64,000 nucleotides of DNA from Sabethes cyaneus (GCF_943734655.1 NC_071354.1:163433142-163497141); one strand, 5' to 3'; counted from the stretch's first letter, positions 34,734-46,930 are shown. Made by a program: numbers and translations. The notes: a model not told the origin generated them from the sequence alone.

Positions 34734-36565
34734 TAGCTTTTTAGTGGTCGACTCATTCGAATTACTCGACAAAATCGTGTCGCATGTCACTTATGCGATA
34801 TGCCTATAGTTTCTAAGCATATTCAAACTACGATTTTTGTTGAATTCGGTGGAAAATAAAACAAAATAAAACACATAAGATAAGAAAGTGATATTTTTCT
34901 ACAGTACAGTAACACCCAATTATTTTTTAATGACAGATTCATATTCTTTATATTTTGTAATATAAAAAGTTTTCTTAATTTACTTTGTTTTATGTATCTT
35001 TCATAAATCTTCCTAGTCGTTTTTTGTTGCTCCTTATTTTTTTGTAGTGGGCTCTCCGTGTCCTCTTTTCTTTTCGATTGCATATCTTTTTTTCAAACAC
35101 TTGTCTTCTTTTCTCGACTCATTATTTTTTAACAAATAATGGCGGATCGTAAGTTAGATTTCCCATCTTTTACGTTTTTTTGCAATCTTTTTATTTTTTT
35201 TTGTTTTAAAGTGCCATCTTTTTGCGCCATGTCTTTTTTGCTTTGATCCGCATCTTTTTGTTGTTTTTTTTTGTGGAAATATATATATTTTGAAGTGTTG
35301 TGGCATTTCACTCTTTAGGTGTTCCGTTTTGAACTGCTTCAAAAAACATTATTCATGCCGGCGATTACTGGACAATGGCTTGCGGTTAGTGATCTGTTTA
35401 TGTGGGAAATTTGAATTTGCATCTGAGGCAAACTGTGGCCTTCTTTTTACTTATTGAGAATATGCGAAGACAAATAATGTTTTTTGAATAGACATTATTT
35501 TGACAATTTATATTTTCAATCTGTAAAACAGCGGATAAAACAATATACTAATCTGAAGAAAAAATTGGGAAGGGCAGAAATTATTATGTAATAGAATGGA
35601 TATGAACTATGTAAGATTAAATTTTTTTGCTAAAATTGCGAATATAACTATGTATTGCGATAATGAAAGGATGATCAGAAAAAGCAGTAGGAAGTCCCAC
35701 TTGTACATTATTAAGTCCTCTCCTCTGGATATTGTCGGGCTCGATTCCCGATCAGACTGAGGATCTTTTCGAGCTGAAATTTTTTTCAATTGACACTAAG
35801 GTGCACCTAAGGTGTTCGTCTCACAAAATAAAATAAAAAGAACGAAAAGTGATATAGGTCATCTATAGATTGGCATTATTTTGCCAAATATCTCGAATGG
35901 TTGAAAATACCATGGACCGCGGTTAATGTGACCATCTTTGATATGAACATTTTTAATCTGAACTGTTCTGTTCAGATCTGGTCTGTTTTTTTAGCTCGGG
36001 TTCTCCAAAATGTTCCGGAAAGATTAATCCATTGGATATATGTCAGGATATTTGGCCGGTGTTAAGTCAGACCGAACGAAGTGACAAAACTCTGATTTCG
36101 AGAAAAACGCGTTCAAAGTTTGCTGCTCTGTATGGTTTATAGCTATCAATCACTCGAAATCATCTCATAACTCTGGCGGTTTGCAACATTTATGTAGTCT
36201 CTGATTAGAGTAAAATGTAGCTTAAAAAATTCTTGATCGTTTGCTGTAATTAATTTTTTTAAATTTTGTGACTTGGTCCGGTCTGATTTAATACCGACCA
36301 GTTAACGGTGTCAAAACCGTTATTTGTGGACGATATGGCTTCCTGGTGACCAACCGACGGCTCAATTTCTTGTATGAACTTTCGGTCAAGTAAGCCCTAT
36401 CGTTTTGAATGTTACTCCATTGAAATATTTTTCACGCCAGAAAACAAGATATGCGGAAATCGACCGCTTTCGATCAAGTGAAGCAATGCCTTTGCTCTCT
36501 AACTTATTGCTGTTTCGGTGTAAGATCATGCGCATCTTGAAACTTGTAAGAGTTGGCTTGAGCTT
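34734..36565. other. AT-rich spacer with low-complexity T tracts and a tRNA-like relic
   Basis: Around 35090-35290 runs of TTTTTT with TCTTTTTGC words generate a spurious Lys-rich ORF on the minus strand. Near 35735-35770 GGGCTCGATTCCCGATCAGA resembles a tRNA B-box, so a decayed SINE is possible. No gene is seen. Confidence 0.4.
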
Positions 36566-36808
36566 CCCAGGTAACCAAAAAGCATTACCAATGCTATTTA
36601 CATGCAAGCCAACAAGTATTTAAGTCACCTTAAGTGCTATTTAAATGCATGTTACCAGCCGACAAGATTTAAAATAGAATTTTGCATGCCAATTTATAAC
36701 AGTTACGTAGTCAAAAAGCTAATATACAGCAACGTGCTGTATAAAATGCCAGATATGCTAATAAGCGATTGACTTACTGCTTATGGTAATGCTTATTGGT
36801 TACCTGGG
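36566..36808. mobile_element. MITE with CCCAGGTAAC ends, copy 2
   Basis: Ends CCCAGGTAACCAAAAAGCAT and ATGCTTATTGGTTACCTGGG. It is 243 bp, non-coding, and closely related to 24633-24868. Confidence 0.8.
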
Positions 36809-37179
36809 TTATTTTTTAACTTGTGTCGCTCAAATCGTTTTGCTTCACTTTTCGAACCAACTCAGGTGACGTTGCAGCAGTCTTTTGATGACCGCTTTTG
36901 ATATTTTGTCGGCAACCTCAGGCTGGTTTAGGTTTAGCCCATACCATATACCAAACCGTGCACCTGGATATTATCACAACACACCAACCTCGTTTTATTT
37001 AATGGAATGCGCTTCTCGGATAACACCGACACTAGAACCTTTCGTGGCGCAAGCATGTTTTCTGATCCCTAGTTTTTCATGGTCAAAGTGCGTCGTTACC
37101 ATCTGAAACGACTTGAGCTGCATGAAGTCGTTACTGAGTACGCACAAAGTTTTGAAGTAGCGCTGCCGTGTGAAGCCAG

Positions 37180-37260
37180 TTAGCTTCGAGGTACGATGCT
37201 GGTCTAACAAACCAGTCGTCGTATGTTCGAATCTCGGCTGGGTGGCGCTGCTAGAGTCAG
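37180..37260 (+). repeat. tRNA-derived SINE-like segment
   Basis: The order is TTAGCTTCGAGGTACG (A-box-like), then CTGGTCTAACAAACCAG (a five-pair stem with a seven-base loop, like an anticodon arm), then TGTTCGAATCTCGGCTGG (B-box-like). The acceptor stem is imperfect, so I call it tRNA-derived repeat sequence and not a functional tRNA. Confidence 0.45.
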
Positions 37261-37369
37261 TAGATATGTTACACTAACCGTCTTCCGATAATGAAGAATC
37301 AAGTTTTAAAGTCTTGTTACCTAACCCAAGGCTTTTTGCCGAGTGAGGTAGCGTAAAAGCAGCTATCAA

Positions 37370-37690
37370 CAGTCCTGCGAAAGGTGCCATTAGATTCATT
37401 GAAAGGAGTTGACGTAATGACTGGTTCGATAAGGAATGTCAGACAATTTAAGATGAGAAGAATGCAACGCGGGATGCTGCAGCAGGGGGGACCTAATAAA
37501 ACATGTAAAGGTACAGACAGAAACGAAGGCAGCAAAGCTACTTAGTTCGGTTTACGAAACGGAATGGAGTACAATGAAATAGAACAGCTGATAAAGGTTT
37601 GCAGGAAACACGTGAACTCTACACGAAACTCAACGTATCCCAAAGGCTTTTGTATCGCGGTGTTGGACTACCGAGTGATCACGATTCTCT
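37370..37690 (+). pseudogene. Possible RTE-like retrotransposon fragment (endonuclease-RT linker)
   Basis: GACGTAATGACTGGTTCGAT reads RNDWFD then KECQT, resembling the RNEWFDEEC motif of RTE-type elements. About 200 bp later, QETRELYTKLN resembles the following ETRKFYKKVN block. Frames shift between blocks and stops intervene. It is decayed and the identification is tentative. Confidence 0.45.
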
Positions 37691-38936
37691 ACGTAATCTA
37701 CAAAATGCTTCCTCAGACACTTATTCGCCATCTATCAACATGGACATTATCAGAAGGACGTACGTTCTATCACTGAGTTGCTGAAGAGTACACGAACGCT
37801 GGGACGCTGGGACTGCGAATAAAAAGGTTGGCGTTGTACACGAAATACAAACAGGCCTTGTAACACAAATGATAGACTTTACCTAAAAATTACGTGCTAT
37901 TGTTAAAAAGCGAGTTTCCAACACGTTTCGGTTGACGTCGAAGTCAAAACTGTAACGAAAACGGTTAAAATGGAGTTGTAGACCGGTAATTGTGCTAAAG
38001 CTACTGTAGTTAATTCGTCGATACGGCACGTGATAGAAAGGGACTTTTGCGCAAGGTACGACTCAGGACGTGTATGTCAAGGCTTTCCAGTATGGACGGA
38101 CGGCTAAATGGCGAATTCGTTTAAGATCAAGTATCTGTCAATAGGACGAACCGAGCGCGAGAGAATTTGCATAGCCTGTAGTATTGTAATCGGTGGCAAC
38201 GAGGTAGTTGAATTTGTACTTCTTTAAACGTAAGTGACGTCGGATAACAACTGCAACAGAGAAAAGATGCTTACTGCGGACATGTACATCACAAGACATT
38301 TATGCCTGTAAGCTTCACCGCTGTACTAAGCATTTCATATACAAAACGCCGTTTTTGATCGTCCTTTTCTTAGGAACATTTGTTTGTGTTTTAACTAATT
38401 TTCCTTCATTTTTATCATCCTCGATTTAAGGCTCTCTAATTTCGATTGTTTGTTCAGTAGTGAATGACGAAAAACAGGCGAAAAGCGGGATCATAAATCA
38501 CATAAATTAGTTGTAGAGTGTGTCTGTGAGTAATATCGTTCCCTCTCTAGTCATCTTTTAGAAAAAACAATTGCTAAATTATAAAGTAATAAAGATGACT
38601 GGTGCCATATGTTAAAAATTGATCAAGTTTTATAGCAAGATGTGTTTTAGCATTACACGAGTTGCTATCAAACTTTCAAACTGCACTTGTTATCAAGAGG
38701 CAAATGTTGCTGCATTTAGGTTATAGAACTTAATTGCTGCATTAGTGATTAACACAAATGATATAACTAGTGTTCTGTTGCTCGTAGAAAACGGCATGCA
38801 ACAGGGAAAAGGAAATAAAAAAATTGTATATAATAAACTACTTACCCCAGGTCCTCGTGCGGTTTTAGTTGGTTATTTTAAGCTAAAAAATAAACGTAAA
38901 TTTTGCCTGCAAATTTAACGACATCCCGGCTGATTC
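37691..38936. other. Spacer downstream of Pabp2
   Basis: No gene or repeat boundary is recognised. The right part is expected to include the Pabp2 3' UTR, which lies on the minus strand. Confidence 0.4.
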
Positions 38937-39802
38937 CTAATACGGGGCGTAGAAAGCTCTTCCTCGGTATCCACGACTGCAATGTAGTTGCAGAGAACGT
39001 GTTGTTATGCGTATAAAAGAGAACAATCGAATAGAAAACAAATAATATATTTCTAACAATACTAGGTATTAAATTTGATTCGGGTTTTGGTAAGGTACGT
39101 ACGCTGGCCTTCGGGATCCGCGATGACCTCCGTAGCAGCAAGCTCGCGAAACTCTTGTAGCTCGACCACGAATGCTACCGCGAGGGTACCTATTTGTGAC
39201 GCACATTCCTGGTCGGTTGGTACGTTTTGGGTTTACTTTAATTTGTCGTCCTCGGAAAAGTGTCTCATTCATTGCTAGAGCTGTTTCTACAAATTCCTTG
39301 GAACCAAACTCGATGTAAGCGAATCCTTTCGGGTGACCATCCGCTTTGTTACATAGTATTGTCACACGGTTAATTGTACCACAACCGTGGAAATGAGCTT
39401 CTAGTTCCTCAGCAGTTGCTCCATAATCAACATTCCCGACATAGATTGAACGATTGTCGATTTCAGCCTTTTCTTCGGCAGTCAAAACTGGGGTAACACC
39501 GGTGGGGGATCCTAATGTCATCTGTTTAGTAACTTCAGATTGAAGTTGCTTCAGTTTTTCGGCTTCTTCCTCCATTTCTTTAACACGAGCTTTAATAGCT
39601 TCTAGCTCCGGATCGATCTGCATCTCGGCTCCTTTAAGGTAATCATCCTATAAAACGTTAAACACAATCGAAAAAAAATCAATCATTGAAAAATTCAGCT
39701 AACAAAAATACTGTGACTTACCTCAACAATTAGTTCCGAATCATCATCATTTGATCCAAGAATTCCAAGGTTCGAATCGTTAAGTATGCTTTCATCAGCC
39801 AT
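38937..39802 (-). CDS. Pabp2: Nuclear poly(A)-binding protein 2 (PABPN1 orthologue)
   Basis: Minus-strand exons 39722-39802, 39103-39647 and 38937-38976 sum to 666 nt, or 221 residues, close to fly Pabp2. The order is an acidic N-terminus (MADESILNDSNLGILG), a coiled coil DPELEAIKARVKEMEEEAEK (about residues 39-58), one RRM with RNP2 IYVGNV (95-100) and RNP1 KGFAYIEF (134-141), then an Arg-rich tail. The 40-nt last exon encodes RGYRGRAFYAPY, the hallmark PABPN1 C-terminus; its acceptor is TTGCAG and the donor is GTACGT. Reading straight through exon 2 instead gives AYVPYQNPNQI, which would come from intron retention. The protein binds growing poly(A) tails in the nucleus and stimulates poly(A) polymerase. 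Confidence 0.94.
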
Positions 39803-40295
39803 TTTTTCTATACCTATTAGCAAAGAAAACGGAAAATGTTTTGTTAATTATTGGCTATCAACGCCGACCGAAGGGCTTTTGTAATGAATTACAAGTTAAA
39901 ATTGATGGGATTGTTTTTTGCGACGTTGCATGACTGTCATCACCAATGCAAAATCTCATTTTTGAATGACATATGTACTTAATTAGGACAGTACCTTTAA
40001 TTGTATTCCGGCAAATCAAGCACTATTAAAAAAATTATTAGCGCAAAGTGACTAGTTATGGAAAAGACTGCAAATCTTTAATTTTGGATCAAGTCAAGAC
40101 AAGATACAGAGCTTCACAAGATTTAGGCAGATTACTGACAAATTCTATTTAAACATGGCGGCAATCGAGCGGTTGAGCATTTATAGCGTTACGTATAGTA
40201 ACCGTAGTAACGGATCCGGTCATTGTCTACGCAAAGATGCCAGATGTACCGCAAGATGTTATATTGGCATTTTTTAAACAACGCTATCTAATAAC
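39803..40295. other. Pabp2 promoter-side spacer
   Basis: Sequence upstream of the Pabp2 start codon. No element is recognised. Confidence 0.4.
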
Positions 40296-40912
40296 GAATT
40301 CATAAATTAACCTGGCCCAGGTCGATTAGCACTCAGTTTTAATCGAAGTGCTGTTAAAGCGTTCATAAATTAACCGAGATTGCATCTCGGTTAAACTGAC
40401 AGCATTCAGTTTGAAGCGCAGGTTAAAACCTACGCGGTGAAGTGGCTGTCAAATTCATACATTTTCGATGTCTCACGCATAGGTACCAAACTGTTAATTT
40501 TGACAGGTACCAAAAAATTTGCTGGGATTTCCCCTTTACCGAGAACCCAGCCCGGTGTCACCAATACACTCTCACATATGATTTAACAGTACCCCCATAC
40601 TGATGGGCCCCTCGATGCTAGGCCCCAAACAACAATGGCCGCTCCATAGAATTTCTATGAACTGATTTCCCGCCCAGTGCTTTTGATTGCGTATTTCTTA
40701 CAGCTGCTGTCAAATTTGACATAAAATCCAGCCAGCAAGCCTGGCTCAAACGGCTTCAAGAAAAATGTATGAGAATGACGTTCGTGCCAGGGATGTGGGT
40801 TAAAACTGTCTAGCATTACGGTTTACGGGTCGATCTGTCAAACTGCCCGTTCATAAATTTTGGGTTCGAGTTGGCACGAACTCAAGTTAATTTATGAATT
40901 CGCTATAAGTAG
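40296..40912. mobile_element. Composite inverted-repeat element with GAATTCATAAATTAAC ends
   Basis: The left end ACGAATTCATAAATTAAC and the right GTTAATTTATGAATTCGC are inverted. An inner palindrome AACCGAGATTGCATCTCGGTT lies near 40371-40395. A central part (about 40485-40550) is repeated in reverse near 20480-20545, so more than one repeat family is present. Confidence 0.55.
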
Positions 40913-40972
40913 CTTTCCATGGTTGCTGTGGAAACACCTGTGATTGTTTGCTGTTTGTGCAAAAATGTAAAC

Positions 40973-41110
40973 ATCCCAACAAACATTTTTGTCGTATAAC
41001 AGCGTATCAAACATTTTTGTCGTATAACAGCGTATCAAGCGCTTGTAACCCGTTAATTAGCTATACAATGGTTGAATATGCTACAAATCAACAAAAATGT
41101 TTGTTGGGAT
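40973..41110. mobile_element. Small foldback MITE, ATCCCAACAAAC ends
   Basis: The ends ATCCCAACAAACATTTTTGT and ACAAAAATGTTTGTTGGGAT are perfect inverted repeats. The left arm contains a ~28-bp direct duplication (AAACATTTTTGTCGTATAAC and following bases, twice). Confidence 0.8.
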
Positions 41111-41648
41111 GAGTGTTAGCGATAGAACTAATTTACCGCTCACCGGTATTACAGATATCCGAATGCAAGTTTGCCGTATTATTAGACGTTAAAATATACT
41201 GGTCCGCATTAAGTGTGGCGAATGACCTAACTGGTTCAAACCACATTTAAAAAAACTGATCACAAGCAGATTAATTCCGTACCGACACGGCTTTTGTTGT
41301 ACAGTCGAAATATAAATCTGGTAGCGTATATGATACGGTTTATTCGGTAACTACTTTAACCATACTTGTGTTCAAACATGGCACTTGATTCTTACAAATG
41401 GTGAATTCATCGACAGATTTAGCATTCGGACGGTAATGTAAATGAGTAAAATAAATCAAAAATTGTGTGTTCTTACTTGCAGACTCGTTGAATAATAGGT
41501 GAGTTGATCCTTTTCAACTTAAGACAATATCTTAACTGATTTTATTTTCCCGAAACTTATCTATTTATACACAGTTTATATGCAGGTAGGACTATTTTAA
41601 CGTCTAATGGGTGAGAGAGATAACTTATATTTTACCTACTTGCCAATT

Positions 41649-41905
41649 GAGCTTGCTGACGTTTACCGCACGCACACATCGACGCGCGATTTGTTGTTGC
41701 TGTTGTTAGATTTTACATTGATTTTACACGTTTGTTTTTGTTTGCCCCAGTAATACCCCGGTAAAAAACATACATTTGTGTGAAAAACGATAAGTTTTTG
41801 TAGCCTTTTTCACTGGGCTTAGCAAGCTCTATGGAGTTTTTCACACAAATGTATGTTTTTTACCGGGGTATAACTGAGGGCAAACAAAAACAAACGTGCA
41901 AAATC
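41649..41905. mobile_element. Foldback MITE, GAGCTTGCTGACG ends, copy 2 (right arm truncated)
   Basis: The left arm matches the element at 8917 closely. The right arm begins to mirror it but stops after AAACAAAAACAAACGTGCAA, so the terminal part is missing. Confidence 0.8.
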
Positions 41906-42266
41906 CACCCCACTGTCACAAATGTCATTCCCATACATTTTTCGTGTAGCCAACATCTCATCTAGCCCATAACAAACTTTGCCTCGGACCAAATGTATTT
42001 GTGAGTAGCCCGCTCTAACTTCAGCCTCGGATGAATGTGTATTGGTAAGCGCTCGAAGAAAGTTACTTTTTTGCTTTTTTTCTTTTTGTGTCGGACGTGT
42101 AGGAAGCGTAAAAAGATGTTAGCCGCATCTTTACCCTTCAGCTTCATACGCCTGGTAAAACAAAGCTTGGCAACAAATAACAGTCAGCTGAAATTCACGT
42201 AACTGCCTGTAGAGAAATTTACGTGATTTTTCACGTGAAAAGGAAGTGTGGATTATTTTGAGTGTA

Positions 42267-42532
42267 CACTGAGAAAACTTTTCGTATATAGTTTCTATGT
42301 GTTTCACACATAGATTTTTTCCATGTGCCCAGTAAATGAACTTTATGTGCCAAACAGTTAACATTCATGTGTTTTTAAAATTTACCTTTAAAATTTGCAC
42401 ACACTATGTATTCATATGCATATAATTTTCATGTGCACTTCCGGGCGGATTGTGTTTATATGTGGCACATAATAATCATAAGGATTTTCATATGGAAATT
42501 TTCCATTAGTTATGTGCGGATTATTTTGAGTG
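42267..42532. mobile_element. TA-flanked MITE, CACTGAGAAAAC...TTTTGAGTG (family L1), uninterrupted copy
   Basis: Bounded by TA on both sides (42265-42266 and 42533-42534). The ends are CACTGAGAAAAC and GATTATTTTGAGTG. The interior is full of ATGTG/CACAT words. This intact 266-bp copy is the reference for reading the interrupted copies at 44746-46083 and 57416-58882. Confidence 0.85.
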
Positions 42533-43146
42533 TAGGGCTAGGAAATAGCTCTTGTTTAACATATTGACCTGTTCGACAGAAACTTATGCGATGACGGTGG
42601 TGATTTTTGGAACTAGCCGAACTGTGAGAAAGTTGACAGTTTGCTTGAAGAATTGGAAAAAAAGTTAATTAAGTTAAGTTAAACTTTTTTAATTTTCTTA
42701 ATGTAGTCGAACAATGTACAAGTAAAATTATTATTGCAAAATGTAAGAAAATTGAGTACTTTATTTTTGGTATATACTTTGTCAGTGGTTTGTTTACAGT
42801 ATATATGAGAAAATAATGTTTTTGTATATTTATGCGACAACAAACAGGTTACATATCACGCTAAATTATAAAAATCCACGTGCTTGAGTGGTAAAAAACT
42901 TGTTTTTTGTGAAATTAATATAAACCAGGCTATTGCAAGCAAGATACAGGATAATTAAAGAGAACATTCATATTTTCATGTAGTGCCGGAGCAATATGGT
43001 TCGATAAGACTGAAAGATATTCAAATCTCCAGAACTTTGACTTGAACCAATACAAAACAAGCATAAGGATCTTGTAAAGTAGAAAAACATTCCAATAATA
43101 TGCAAAAACCGCTTTAGGATCACTTCTGTGTTCGATTAGTTAACTC

Positions 43147-44173
43147 CCCAAGTAACCACGAAGCTTTATATCAATTCAATTGTAATACTTTATAGTGCGC
43201 TACAAAGCAGATCATATAGGGTAATCAACGTATTTTGGACCCCCTCAACAGCTGTACATAATTTGGACACTTCCATTTGATTTTGCTGTAAGTGTCCAAA
43301 TTATGTACAGCTGCTGATGGAGTCCAAAATAGGTTGGTTACCCTAATGTATTATTTTCTTACATGTACAATAAATGCAGTAATAAAGTGGAAAAGGGCCC
43401 CACTATTGTCAAATTAAAGCTGCATTATAATAGCAATTGCTAAAGCACCATTACGGCATGAATTAAACATCGCTTCGCCTGCATTATCGACATATCGTTA
43501 TTTTTAGCTTGTTTGCGAAAAAAATATAAAAACATCAATTGGACCGGCGTGCCAAAAGACAAATATAAATATTTATTTTCATATTTATTTTTTAAGACCG
43601 CTGATTCTAGCAACTTCTCAAGCTATGCGTTACTCCATTATTTACGACGAATGGATTTTTTTTGCACTTCAAATGTTACCTTTAATGAGACTTGAACCTG
43701 GGTGCGTGTATCCCTGCATGGTTCATTTGCTGGCGCCTTTGATATCTTAACCACAGCTGTTATAGATTAGTGGGTTGTAATTAGTCGTACTTAAATCGTC
43801 GTTCGTAGTTCATTTTAGAATTCAATTGGTTGAAAAAAGACAGCAGCAGTTAGGTGAAATAGAGCATAAGTAGTGGCCGTAAATAAGGAAAAACGAAGTC
43901 AGGTATAACCATTTTATTAACATTTACGGTACGTTTTAAAGATTTGTCCTAAAGCTTGTAAGCTACATATTCTAACATTATATACGCAAATAGTGTTTTT
44001 AATAATGCTAATTTACGATAATGCTTAAACGCATTAGCAATGTTTATACAAAAGTCTTAACCATGCGAATTGCTGATATACCGTATGTACCGTATATACC
44101 GATATGTCTGGTATTAGCGATGCCGCGCTACAGCCAATATGGGGTTATGCGTTAATGCTTGTGGTTACTTGGG
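43147..44173. mobile_element. ~1-kb element with CCCAAGTAACCAC ends, carrying a nested MITE
   Basis: Ends CCCAAGTAACCACGAAGC and GCTTGTGGTTACTTGGG belong to the CCCARGTAACC family. It contains the small TA-flanked MITE at 43219-43343. No transposase frame is recognised. Confidence 0.6.
43219..43343. mobile_element. 125-bp foldback MITE flanked by TA, nested
   Basis: The arms GGGTAATCAACGTATTTTGG and CCAAAATAGGTTGGTTACCC are inverted, and continue inward through CAGCTGTACATAATTTGGAC and its complement. Bounded by TA at 43217-43218 and 43344-43345. Confidence 0.85.
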
Positions 44174-45278
44174 TCGCCACATTAACTTTTACAGTATTCT
44201 TCAAATTTATGCTCTTTCAATTCACTATTTTAAGTGTTTTTAAAATAACTTGTAAAACAGCAAATTTCTTACAAAACCTGATAAAAATTTAGTAAAGTTT
44301 TCAATCGAAAACCAGTTAAAAATTAAATTTACTGAAATTTTTTTATGAAATGTACCGCATCTGACATTTGTTTTCGTTTTTCTCACCATCGCAGCAGGTA
44401 GCGACACGCCGGCAGTTTTTACTCAAATTTGTCAATTGAGTTATGGGTAGTGTAGAGGTAGGTCAGCTTTTCAATAGGAATCCCTGATTTCCCACCTCTA
44501 TTTTTCATTCACACAGAAATACCACGCTGTAAGTAAGAGAAAGAGCGACAATGGTAATGTTGGTGTTTTTTTCCTGTATGGACTCATCACTGCGACCAGT
44601 ATCCAGCTTTTTACAAGCCATAATGGCGGACGTGTTCGTAATATTTGAACAGCATTTTTGACATTTCCCTAATACATCGTACGTTTTCTTTACGTGCATT
44701 CCTTTAGTTTTACCGTGAACGCACGGAAACATGACGTGCGATGTACACTCAAAATAATCTGCACATAACTAATGGTAAATTTCCATATGAATATCAATCC
44801 AGCTTTTTACGCGCTATAATGGCGCTATAATCCAGCTTTTTAGGATATGATTATCATGTGCCACATATAAATACAATCCGCCCAGAAGTACACATAAAAA
44901 TTATACGCATATGAATAGTATGTGCAGATTTTAATGATAATTGTTAAAAACACATAAATGATAACTGTTTGGCACATAAATTTCATTTACAGGGCACATT
45001 GCAAAAATCTATGTGTGGGACACATATAAACTATCCAGCTTTCCACGAGCGATAATGGCGGATATTGAGCACAAGTGGACACAATCTTTTGACATTCGTC
45101 GGAGGAGCGTCGAGTACGCCCTGACGGAGTTACTATGGATACATTCATATGATTGTTTGTTGTTCGAGTGTAAAAATGTAAACATTGTTTAATTTTGCAG
45201 ATCAGCTGAAGTGGAACATAACTAAACGGTTCAAACTTTTATAGTGGTTTGCGGCCATAATTTGCCGAAGACACTGGC

Positions 45279-45473
45279 CGAGGGGCAAGACACTGTCGAA
45301 AATATATTACTTTTCCCTATGGAAATATTTTTCCAACCTTAATATATTGACCTTTCCCACCCATAATATAACCGAAAGCCCTATAAAGTTACATTTATTT
45401 ATACATTTATAGGGTTTTAATAGAGCCTAATATATTAATATTATGATAATATTATGAAGTGTCTTGCCCCTCG
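45279..45473. mobile_element. hAT-type MITE, CGAGGGGCAAGACAC, 195 bp, copy 1
   Basis: Inverted ends CGAGGGGCAAGACAC and GTGTCTTGCCCCTCG, flanked by the exact 8-bp duplication ACACTGGC. It has the same length as, and appears almost identical to, 51829-52023. Confidence 0.9.
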
Positions 45474-45652
45474 ACACTGGCTCAGAATACTTTTTCACAA
45501 TCGTGCGAATTAAACATTCGAAATAAAACACATTAACGCAAACATTAACTTAAGCCACAATCCATAAAACTTGTTGTCCGTTCAATTATGTTCCTCTTTA
45601 GCTGATCTGCAAAATTGAACAATGTTTATATTTTTACCACAGACAAACAGAC

Positions 45653-45921
45653 GAGACACTCGCGTAAATTCCATCGTCCAATCAAAAACCACTCATTTTT
45701 CAAAAAAGCAAGTTTCGTAACATGACCACACCGCGGCGCCCGAGTGTTGCTTCGAGATTTCAGTACAAAACCATACAAATGTAAAAACCTTACAGCATAA
45801 AACCGTGCAAATGCAAGCTACTCCGCGACATGCATAACAGAGGGTGCTAGTGTGCAAGCAAAATGTGTAGGACGATGGTTTTTAAAGGATTTTCTTCTAT
45901 GTGTCATGTCAGTTCGTCAGT
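45653..45921. mobile_element. hAT-like MITE, CACAGACAAACAGACG ends, nested
   Basis: Left CACAGACAAACAGACGAGAC and the complement of the right end, CACTGACGAACTGACATGAC, are related inverted repeats. TTTTTAC flanks both sides. It splits the right arm of the long-arm element. A truncated reverse copy lies at about 56990-57108. Confidence 0.65.
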
Positions 45922-46930
45922 GTTTTTACATTCGAACAACAAACAATCATGAATGTATCCATAGTAACTCCGTCAGGGCGAACTCGACGCTCCTCCAATG
46001 AATGTCAAAAGATTGTGCCCACTTGTGCTCAATATCCGCCATTATCGCTCGTGGAAAGCTGGATACGAAAAGTTTTCTCAGTGTATTAGTGAAATGTCAA
46101 AGATGTTCAAATATTACCGTGTACCCCCGTTGGTATGACCTTCTTTAATCTGAACATTTTTAATCTGTACCCCGGTGGTATGAATGCGTTCACATTAAAA
46201 CCCGATCAAGCGTCGCACACAATTGACGTTAAAGTGGACCGGTAAATTAAAAAAAAGCAAAAAATCTTTATGCGTTTCCTCTTGCTCAGGAGCTTTGGCA
46301 ATATAGCTCATATGCAACTTATCTCTCTCCAGCGCTCAAAATAGACCATTTTAGTCGAAACTGCCGAGCCAATTGCGTATTATACAAACCGAACCTTTAG
46401 AATTCGCGCATGTTTGAGATGTTTTCAAAACGTTTGTTTTCGTCAAATCAAAACAACAAGTTTATAGGGTGCGCGTCTTGCGCGTGTGTGAAAATGAACT
46501 CGCCCAATCTGAACGAGCTGTTTTTCATATTAGTGGGGGTTGAGTGTACGAACACGTCCGTCATTATGGCTCGTAAAAAGCTGGATAGGTGATCTATTGT
46601 GATATCGCCCGGGTGTTTGCTGTATGACCTGCGCTGCATTTCTTTTTGCTATTGTCCGTTTCTTTGGTAACAAAACGCGCTGCTCACTTTTTTGATGGCT
46701 TGAAATCGTCGCAGAGAGAATTTGCTTGGCTGTATGTAAGTTATAACCACAAACTATACAGACACCACGCGTGGAACAAAAAGCATAAAATTTGAGGGAC
46801 CAGTTTCATTTGCAGTGAGTGAATTTCGTCCCTTGGTTATCTCACGAATTCATGCGTATCTCATCAAAATACTTGCGTATTGATCTCAGCAACCCAATAA
46901 CCTATGAAATTTTGCTGACAGTTCTCTTGT

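Larger units (their letters stand above)
45034..46063. mobile_element. Nest 1: long-arm TA element (TCCAGCTTTCCACGAGCG ends)
   Basis: Long inverted arms start TCCAGCTTTCCACGAGCGAT and run through the GGAGCGTCGAG and CAGATCAGCT segments, nearly 180 bp each. TA lies on both sides (45032-45033, 46064-46065) at the point where the intact L1 copy has TATA. It is itself interrupted at 45279-45473 and 45653-45921. Confidence 0.8.
44746..46083. mobile_element. Nest 1: L1-family MITE inserted in the outer element
   Basis: Ends CACTCAAAATAATCTGC and AAAAGTTTTCTCAGTG, flanked by TA at 44744-44745 and 46084-46085. Compared with the intact copy at 42267-42532 it is expanded by the element at 45034-46063 and a collapsed TCCAGC remnant near 44803-44845. 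Confidence 0.8.
44602..46585. mobile_element. MITE nest 1: outer TCCAGC-family element (L0)
   Basis: The outer arms are TCCAGCTTTTTACAAGCCAT and ATGGCTCGTAAAAAGCTGGA, flanked by TA at 44600-44601 and 46586-46587. The right arm repeats the left in reverse (ACATTTCCCTA / TTAGTGAAATGT; GTTCGTAATATTTGAAC / GTTCAAATATTAC...GAACAC). The right arm is split again by an insert at about 46118-46545 with CCCCC/GGGGG-bearing ends. The copy at 44746-46083 sits inside. Confidence 0.7.

Noticed and set aside
35129..35342. Lys-rich minus-strand ORFs
   Set aside because: They come from T-rich low-complexity DNA and have no homology or splice context.
37180..37260. A functional tRNA gene
   Set aside because: The A-box, anticodon-like arm and B-box are present, but the acceptor stem does not pair properly and the context is repetitive; it is more like a tRNA-derived SINE.
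39069..39102. Using the uninterrupted exon 2 frame as the only Pabp2 C-terminus
   Set aside because: A good GTACGT donor and a TTGCAG acceptor lead to an exon encoding the conserved RGYRGRAFYAPY end, so the unspliced end is treated as intron retention.
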